Assembly: GCF_001613245.1 (NCBI RefSeq)
Contig: NZ_BDBZ01000012.1
Location: forward strand, 124,001-188,000
Length of the DNA: 64,000 nt
DNA from: Nocardia speluncae NBRC 108251
GTDB taxonomy: Bacteria > Actinomycetota > Actinomycetes > Mycobacteriales > Mycobacteriaceae
Direction of reading: 5' to 3'
A program made the position numbers and the translations under genes. This document shows, piece after piece, positions 58,578-64,000 of this stretch; position 1 is the first letter of the stretch; every line of letters begins with the position of its first letter. A model generated the notes under the pieces. It did no database searches. It was not told the origin of the DNA and was given only the letters and a program-made list of their open reading frames with translations.

Positions 58578-59977
58578 TGGACGCGACGAAAGGGATGAAT
58601 ATGCCCGAGGTGAGCGTGCCCGCGGTGAACGATGTCGTACCGGGCCAGTGGGGTCCGGATCGGCCCATCGGGGTCGCGGTACTGGGTATGGGCAATGTGG
58701 GCAGCGAGGTCGTGCGGATTCTGCGCGAGCACGCCGAGGATCTGCAAGCCAGGGTCGGCGCACCGGTGACCCTGCGCGGGGTCGCGGTGCGCAACCTCGA
58801 CCGGGACCGCGGCCTGCCCGCCGAACTGCTGACCACGGATGCCGAGGGCCTGGTCGCCAGGCCCGATGTGGACGTGGTGGTCGAGGTCATCGGCGGTATC
58901 GACCCGGCGCGAGCGCTCATCCTGGCCGCGCTCAACGCCGGTAAATCCGTGGTCACCGCCAACAAGGCGCTGCTGGCCGATTACACCGGGGAGCTGGCGG
59001 CCGCGGCCGAACGCAGCCGCGCCGATCTCTACTTCGAGGCCGCGGTGGCCGGGGCGATCCCGGTGGTGCGGCCGCTGATCCAGTCGCTGTCCGGTGACAG
59101 GGTCAATCGGGTGGTCGGCATCGTCAACGGCACCACCAACTTCATTCTGTCGGCGATGGACGAAACCGGCGCGGATTACGGCGAGACCCTCGCCGAAGCC
59201 ACCCGGCTCGGTTACGCCGAAGCGGATCCGACCGCCGATGTCGAGGGCTACGACGCTGCCGCCAAGGCCGCCATCCTCGCCTCCCTCGCCTTCCATACCC
59301 GGGTGACGGCCGCCGATGTTTTCCGGCAGGGCATCTCGACGATCACGTCCGAGGATCTGGAAACCGCCTCCGCGGTGAACTGCGCTGTGAAACTGCTCGC
59401 GATCTGCGAGCGGGTTCCGGCGGGTCCGGGGGAGCCGGGGCCGGCCGAGGGCGGTAAGGAACGGGTCTCGGTGCGGGTGTATCCGGCGCTGATACCGCGC
59501 AAGCATCCGCTGGCCACGGTCAGCGGGGCGTTCAACGCGGTGGTCGTGGAGGCAGAGAATGCCGGCCGGTTGATGTTCTACGGCCAGGGCGCCGGCGGTG
59601 CACCCACCGCCTCTGCGGTTCTGGGTGATCTGGTGATGGCCGCGCGTAACAAATTCTTCGGCGGCCGCGCTCCCGGTGAATCGGTGTACGCGGCGCTGCC
59701 GATCGCGCCGATGGGCGATACACCCACCCGCTACCACGTGAATCTGAAAGTCGAGGACCGTCCCGGTGTGCTGGCCCGGGTGGCGGGTAAATTCGCCGAG
59801 CACGGGGTCAGTATTTCCACCGTCCGGCAGGAAGGGCACGATGACCGGGCACGGCTCGTCGTCGTCACCCACCTGGCGACGGAGTCGGCGCTGGCCGAAA
59901 CCGTGGCCGCCCTCGCGGGTATGGAATCTGTCACATCTGTCACCAGCGTTCTGAGATTGGAAGGCACCGAAGAATGA
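58577..59977 (+). CDS. hom: homoserine dehydrogenase
   Basis: Protein of 466 residues. It has the NAD(P) motif [17 protein letters not shown] near residue 35-50, the catalytic region [20 protein letters not shown] and [20 protein letters not shown], and a C-terminal ACT domain ([20 protein letters not shown]) for threonine feedback. It makes homoserine for threonine and methionine. ATG 58577 overlaps the lysA stop; ATG 58601 has AAAGGG nearby and is an alternative. Confidence 0.95.
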   Translation: MDATKGMNMPEVSVPAVNDVVPGQWGPDRPIGVAVLGMGNVGSEVVRILREHAEDLQARVGAPVTLRGVAVRNLDRDRGLPAELLTTDAEGLVARPDVDVVVEVIGGIDPARALILAALNAGKSVVTANKALLADYTGELAAAAERSRADLYFEAAVAGAIPVVRPLIQSLSGDRVNRVVGIVNGTTNFILSAMDETGADYGETLAEATRLGYAEADPTADVEGYDAAAKAAILASLAFHTRVTAADVFRQGISTITSEDLETASAVNCAVKLLAICERVPAGPGEPGPAEGGKERVSVRVYPALIPRKHPLATVSGAFNAVVVEAENAGRLMFYGQGAGGAPTASAVLGDLVMAARNKFFGGRAPGESVYAALPIAPMGDTPTRYHVNLKVEDRPGVLARVAGKFAEHGVSISTVRQEGHDDRARLVVVTHLATESALAETVAALAGMESVTSVTSVLRLEGTEE

Positions 59978-61119
59978 CAACAGCATCGCGCAGCGGTTCG
60001 GTGAGCGGCGCCGGCCGGGCGGCGGGCGGGCCTTCCGGCGTGGCCCCGCAGACCGGCGTGCACTCCCGCTGGCCCGGGCTGATCGCTGCCTACCGGGATC
60101 GGCTCGCGGGTGCGGCCGATTGGGAGCCGGTCACCCTGTTCGAGGGTGGTACGCCGCTGGTGCCCGCCCCGTATCTGTCCGAACTCACCGGGTGCGAGGT
60201 ATACCTCAAGGTCGAGGGCGTCAACCCGACCGGTTCGTTCAAGGACCGGGGCATGACCATGGCGATGACCGATGCCAAATACCGGGGTCAGCAGGCGGTG
60301 CTGTGTGCTTCCACCGGCAACACCTCGGCCTCGGCCGCCGCCTACGCGACCCGCGCCGGGATGACCTGCGCGGTGCTCATCCCGCAGGGCAAGATCGCCA
60401 TGGGCAAACTCGCCCAGGCCGTGATGCTCGGCGCCAAGGTGATCCAGGTCGAGGGCAATTTCGACGACTGCCTGGAGCTGGCCCGTAAGGTCACCTCGGA
60501 TTTCCCGTCGATCGGGCTGGTCAACTCGGTGAATCCGGCACGGATCGAGGGCCAGAAAACCGCCTCGTTCGAAATCTGCGATGTGCTCGGCACCGCTCCC
60601 GATGTGCATGCGCTGCCGGTGGGTAACGCCGGCAATATCACCGCCTACTGGCGCGGCTACCGCGAATATCACGCCGACGGTGTGACGGGTTCGCTGCCGC
60701 GAATGCTGGGTGTCCAGGCCGCCGGTGCGGCGCCGCTGGTCAACGGTGCTCCGGTCAAGGAACCGGAAACCATCGCGACCGCGATCCGGATCGGCGCACC
60801 CGCCTCGTGGAACGGTGCGGTCGCGGCCAAGGAGGAGTCCGGGGGCGCGTTCCGCGCGGCCACCGACGACGAGATTCTGGAGGCATACCGGCTGGTCGCG
60901 GCGAAGGAAGGCGTATTCGTAGAACCGGCCTCCGCGGCAAGTGTGGCCGGAGTGCTGGCCGCCCGCGCCGAGGGCTGGCTCGAGCCGGGGCTGAAGGTGG
61001 TCTGCACGGTCACCGGTAACGGTCTCAAGGATCCCGATACCGCGCTGCTCGGTATGCCCGAAGTCCAGGCCATCCCGGTCGACCCGGTGGCTGTCGCCAC
61101 CCGACTCGAGCTGGCCTGA
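59974..61119 (+). CDS. thrC: threonine synthase
   Basis: Protein of 381 residues, a PLP enzyme converting phosphohomoserine to threonine. PLP-Lys is in [19 protein letters not shown] (about residue 86), the loop [20 protein letters not shown] binds the phosphate, and [17 protein letters not shown] is the GxGN motif. The ATG at 59974 overlaps the hom stop (ATGA). The first 25 residues are Gly/Ala-rich. Confidence 0.96.
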   Translation: MTTASRSGSVSGAGRAAGGPSGVAPQTGVHSRWPGLIAAYRDRLAGAADWEPVTLFEGGTPLVPAPYLSELTGCEVYLKVEGVNPTGSFKDRGMTMAMTDAKYRGQQAVLCASTGNTSASAAAYATRAGMTCAVLIPQGKIAMGKLAQAVMLGAKVIQVEGNFDDCLELARKVTSDFPSIGLVNSVNPARIEGQKTASFEICDVLGTAPDVHALPVGNAGNITAYWRGYREYHADGVTGSLPRMLGVQAAGAAPLVNGAPVKEPETIATAIRIGAPASWNGAVAAKEESGGAFRAATDDEILEAYRLVAAKEGVFVEPASAASVAGVLAARAEGWLEPGLKVVCTVTGNGLKDPDTALLGMPEVQAIPVDPVAVATRLELA

Positions 61120-61121
61120 TC

Positions 61122-62099
61122 TTGGATACGCGCGAGAGCCGGCTCACCGCTCCCACCCTGCCGGCCGGGCTCACCGTCACGGTCCGGGTCCCCGCGTCCA
61201 GCGCGAATCTCGGTCCCGGTTTCGATTCGCTCGGGATGGCGCTGGGTATCCACGACGAGATCGAGGTGCGCAGTACCGATTCCGGGCTGGATATCCGGGT
61301 CGAGGGCGAGGGCGCCGACGAGGTGCCTTGGGGGCCACAACATCTGGTGGTCCGGGCCATCGAACGCGGGCTGGAAGCGGCCGGGGTCTGGGCCGACGGC
61401 CTGGAGGTGCTGTGCCGGAACGCGATTCCGCACTCCCGCGGGCTGGGTTCCTCAGCGGCGGCCGTCGTCGGGGGTATCGCCGCGGGCTGTGCACTGGCCG
61501 CCGAATTCGACCCCGCCCTGGCCGTCGACGCCGACCGGATGGTGCAGCTCGCCGCCGAATTCGAGGGACATCCCGATAATGCGGCGGCCAGCGTGCTCGG
61601 CGGTATCATCGTTTCCTGGACCGAAACCGGGCCGGGCCCCGAGGCCATCGGTGATATCGCTGCGCCGCAGCGGATCTACCGTGCAGTACGCCTCGACGGG
61701 CACGCCGGCCTGCGACCGGTCGTTCTGGTCCCTGACGAGCGCTCGTCCACTGCGCAGACCCGGGGCCTGCTGCCCGAGCTGATCCCGCACCGCGACGCCG
61801 CGTTCAACGTGAGCCGGGCCGCGCTGGCGGTGGTCGCGCTCACCCAGCGTCCCGATCTGCTGCTCCCGGCCACCGCGGACCGGTTGCACCAAATCCAGCG
61901 CGCACCCGCCCTGCCGCTCACAACCGCCTGGATCGACCGCTTGCGGGCCGCCGGAATCGCGGCTACCGTTTCGGGCGCCGGCCCCACGGTGCTCGCACTC
62001 GGGACCAGCGGTTTTCCCGACGAACTGCGTGCGCGTGCCGCGGCGGACGGCCTGCGGGTGGTCGAGCCGGGCCTCGCGGAAGGCGTCCGGATCGCCTGA
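61122..62099 (+). CDS. thrB: homoserine kinase
   Basis: GHMP kinase of 325 residues. Motif 1 is [20 protein letters not shown], the ATP loop is [20 protein letters not shown] (about residue 106-125), and motif 3 is [15 protein letters not shown]. It phosphorylates homoserine for ThrC. The only start codon that keeps the N-terminus intact is TTG 61122, two bases after the thrC stop, which is unusual but acceptable in high-GC genomes. It ends the amino-acid cluster; the rho promoter follows. Confidence 0.94.
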   Translation: MDTRESRLTAPTLPAGLTVTVRVPASSANLGPGFDSLGMALGIHDEIEVRSTDSGLDIRVEGEGADEVPWGPQHLVVRAIERGLEAAGVWADGLEVLCRNAIPHSRGLGSSAAAVVGGIAAGCALAAEFDPALAVDADRMVQLAAEFEGHPDNAAASVLGGIIVSWTETGPGPEAIGDIAAPQRIYRAVRLDGHAGLRPVVLVPDERSSTAQTRGLLPELIPHRDAAFNVSRAALAVVALTQRPDLLLPATADRLHQIQRAPALPLTTAWIDRLRAAGIAATVSGAGPTVLALGTSGFPDELRARAAADGLRVVEPGLAEGVRIA

Positions 62100-62113
62100 C
62101 GGGCGCGTCCGCC

Positions 62114-62143
62114 TTGCCGAGGTTCGTAGTTGCCCGCTATCCT
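62114..62143 (+). promoter_or_regulatory. rho promoter, TTGCCG-N18-TATCCT
   Basis: A sigma-70-like promoter: -35 TTGCCG (62114-62119), an 18-base spacer, and -10 TATCCT (62138-62143). Transcription would start near 62150, giving a leader of about 265 nt before rho. Confidence 0.6.
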
Positions 62144-62149
62144 GGGCAA

Positions 62150-62413
62150 GTCCGTACATCGCGCGCATCAGACGCCGGTGCTTCATCAGGGCAATCGCTC
62201 CAGCAGGCTCCAGGCTCGAGCCTCCATGCCATGGGGGTGCCGCGCAGCCTCTGAACTGGAATGATCTCTTCCACCATTTTTCAGCGGTGGCGAAGCACTC
62301 GGTCCCGGAGGGGCAGGCGATGCGGCTACAAATCCGAGTCCGGCAGCGAGATCGGGCTACGGAACGAAACCCTCGACACAGCACACGGCCGTCGAGGGAA
62401 GGAAAGGATCTCC
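62150..62413 (+). promoter_or_regulatory. long 5' leader of rho
   Basis: The 314 bases between thrB and rho contain the promoter and this leader but no convincing gene. A hairpin at 62370-62398 stands immediately before the ribosome site AAGGAAAGG. Long leaders upstream of rho are known to carry autoregulatory Rho-binding or attenuation signals in other bacteria; here this is inference from length and structure. Confidence 0.5.
62370..62398 (+). promoter_or_regulatory. hairpin next to the rho ribosome binding site
   Basis: CCCTCGAC and GTCGAGGG pair (8 bp, loop 13 bases) and end one base before AAGGAAAGG. Folding here could affect translation of rho or support its autoregulation. Confidence 0.5.
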
Positions 62414-64000
62414 GTGACAGATACGGACCTGCTCGCGACACCCGGGGTGGAATCCGACTCCGTACCCTCGGGCAACCGCGAAAGTGACTCCGGACAGATT
62501 TCGAAGATGAGCGAGAACACCGACATCGGATCGGGGCTGACTGGAATGTTGTTGCCGCAGTTGCGCGCACTGGCAGGGGAACTCGGAATTCGGGGCACCT
62601 CTGGTATGCGCAAGGGTGATCTCATCGCTGCTATCAAGGAAAATCAGGCAGGCAGACCCGCCGCCGCGGAGCGCAACTCCCGCGCGAAGGCTGCCAAGGA
62701 ACGTAAGTCCGCGGAGCCCGCGGCCGTCACCACGGCTCCGGCCGAGACGCCCGCGCAGGCTGCGCCCGATCGCGCCTCCACCGGCGCCGATAACGCGTCC
62801 GGTGATGCCAAGGGCGCCGAGAAGCAGGCCGTCACCAACGGTGCGGCGACTGCCAACGGCACCGCGGAGGCCGGAAAGGCCGACGCTTCGAAGGCCGGCT
62901 CCGGAGGCGCCGCCTCGGGGGATACCAAAGCCGACGCGAAGCCCGAGACCAAACCCGCCGATACCGAGGACACGGGCCGGGATTCCGGCCAGCGTGGCCG
63001 CGGCCGGCAGCGTCGCGGTCGTGATCAGCAGGGCAAGAACTCCGGCGATTCCGGCGAGGCGCGTACCGACGACGCCAAGTCCGACGGCGGCAAGCCCGAG
63101 TCCAAACAGGACAGCAAGGACTCCGACCAGGGCGACCGCCGGCGTGACCGGAACCAGGGTGGTCAGCAGAACCAGGGCGATCAGCGTGGCTCCGGCGATC
63201 AGCGTGGCTCCGGTGGTAATCGTGGCGGCGACAGTAATCGTGGCGGCGACGACGAAGAAGGCGGCCGCGGCCGCCGGGGTCGCCGGTTCCGTGAGCGCCG
63301 CCGCGGCCGCGACCGCGAGGGCGGCGGCGAGGCCCGCGAGCCCGAGATCCGGGAAGACGACGTTCTGCAGCCGGTCGCCGGCATCCTCGATGTCCTGGAC
63401 AACTACGCGTTCGTGCGTACCTCCGGCTACCTGGCCGGGCCGAACGATGTCTACGTCTCGATGAACCTCGTCCGCAAGAACGGCCTGCGCCGCGGTGACG
63501 CGATCACCGGTGCGGTGCGTGCCCCGCGTGAGGGCGAACAGGCCAATCAGCGGCAGAAGTTCGATCCGCTGGTGCGCCTGGACACGGTCAACGGCGCCGA
63601 GGTGGATTCGGCGAAACGGCGGCCCGATTTCAACAAGCTCACCCCGCTGTACCCCAATCAGCGGCTGCGCCTGGAAACCACGCCGAACAAGCTGACCACC
63701 CGGGTCATCGACCTGATCATGCCGATCGGTAAGGGGCAGCGTGCCCTGATCGTGTCGCCGCCGAAGGCGGGTAAGACCACGATCATGCAGGACATCGCCA
63801 ACGCGATCGCGATCAACAACCCCGAGTGCTATCTCATGGTTGTGCTGGTCGACGAACGTCCTGAAGAGGTCACCGATATGCAGCGTTCGGTGAAGGGTGA
63901 GGTCATCGCCTCCACCTTCGACCGGCCGCCGTTGGATCACACCTCGGTCGCCGAACTGGCCATCGAACGGGCCAAGCGCCTGGTCGAAATGGGTAAGGAT
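62414..64000 (+). CDS. rho: transcription termination factor Rho (3' end outside window)
   Basis: 529 residues are visible. The N-terminal helical domain (LTGMLLPQLRALAGELGIRG) is followed by an actinobacterial insertion of about 220 residues, rich in Ala, Asp, Gly, Arg and Asn, including runs like RGGDSNRGGDDEEGGRGRRG. Next come the RNA-binding cold-shock-like domain (LQPVAGILDVLDNYAFVRTS, MNLVRKNGLRRGDAITG) and the P-loop LIVSPPKAGKTTIMQDIANA; the motor domain is cut at the window edge. GTG 62414 has AAGGAAAGG upstream. The long RG-rich insertion may bind RNA or drive condensates. Confidence 0.96.
   Translation, partial: MTDTDLLATPGVESDSVPSGNRESDSGQISKMSENTDIGSGLTGMLLPQLRALAGELGIRGTSGMRKGDLIAAIKENQAGRPAAAERNSRAKAAKERKSAEPAAVTTAPAETPAQAAPDRASTGADNASGDAKGAEKQAVTNGAATANGTAEAGKADASKAGSGGAASGDTKADAKPETKPADTEDTGRDSGQRGRGRQRRGRDQQGKNSGDSGEARTDDAKSDGGKPESKQDSKDSDQGDRRRDRNQGGQQNQGDQRGSGDQRGSGGNRGGDSNRGGDDEEGGRGRRGRRFRERRRGRDREGGGEAREPEIREDDVLQPVAGILDVLDNYAFVRTSGYLAGPNDVYVSMNLVRKNGLRRGDAITGAVRAPREGEQANQRQKFDPLVRLDTVNGAEVDSAKRRPDFNKLTPLYPNQRLRLETTPNKLTTRVIDLIMPIGKGQRALIVSPPKAGKTTIMQDIANAIAINNPECYLMVVLVDERPEEVTDMQRSVKGEVIASTFDRPPLDHTSVAELAIERAKRLVEMGKD

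Noticed and set aside
62357..63940. 527-codon minus-strand open frame
   Set aside because: Shadow of rho, whose domains and ribosome site are clear on the plus strand.

Overview
The window is high-GC actinobacterial chromosome, most likely Nocardia or a close mycolic-acid relative. The evidence is the gene order argS-lysA-hom-thrC-thrB-rho, the three-gene proton-translocating transhydrogenase, two F420-type deazaflavin oxidoreductase homologues, ESX (type VII secretion) genes with EspG chaperones, many GTG starts and several apparently leaderless promoters (TANNNT six or seven bases before the start codon). This assignment is inferred from gene content and was not tested by a search.

Layout. 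Bases 1-6.3 kb hold a TetR C-terminus, an acyl-CoA dehydrogenase, an orphan Imm7-like protein, a TetR/VOC pair diverging over two palindromic operators, a divergent cassette (Cys/His-rich protein plus small partner against an HTH-sensor protein) around two matched GTTTA-N7-TAAAC palindromes, a 37-residue membrane peptide and CutA. Bases 6.3-12.2 kb hold metabolic and housekeeping genes, mostly on the minus strand, including a protein-kinase fragment. Bases 12.3-15.3 kb are the pntAa-pntAb-pntB operon behind a near-perfect 14-bp hairpin. Bases 15.4-20.5 kb hold a deazaflavin oxidoreductase, an AAA ATPase, an AraC regulator, a thioesterase, an SDR and an Lrp regulator. Bases 20.6-24.3 kb are the branched-chain 2-oxoacid dehydrogenase genes E1alpha, E1beta and E2, without E3. 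Bases 24.4-33.1 kb hold a sulfurtransferase, a secreted HNH lipoprotein, an SNF2 helicase with an overlapping SWIM protein, an amidohydrolase and a large membrane protein. Bases 33.3-38.0 kb are a complete distal valine-degradation operon (mmsA, isobutyryl-CoA dehydrogenase, 3-hydroxyisobutyryl-CoA hydrolase, mmsB). With the E1/E2 genes upstream this covers valine catabolism from the 2-oxo acid to propionyl-CoA.

Bases 38.8-48.4 kb are an accessory ESX effector locus without secretion-machine genes. It encodes a 1351-residue multidomain protein with a CpnT-like N-terminus and a C-terminal left-handed beta-helix (hexapeptide repeats), a WXG100-like protein, a YbaB/EbfC protein, an 829-residue Gly/Ser-rich substrate-like protein and two tandem EspG chaperones. 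A 40-bp direct repeat (38/40 identical) brackets the locus, and its two transcription units share a promoter-like block (29/33 identical, followed by identical spacing to AATC). This is the best candidate for an undescribed system.

Bases 48.4-64.0 kb return to core functions: an enoyl-CoA hydratase translationally linked to the ESX unit through a 36-codon ORF, an Hsp70-like membrane ATPase, a MarR regulator, tRNA-Cys, a Tat-exported metallophosphoesterase, a second deazaflavin oxidoreductase, tRNA-Arg(CCG) with a strong bidirectional terminator, DUF305/DUF3105 membrane proteins, the argS to thrB cluster, and rho (cut by the window end) behind a leader of about 265 nt.
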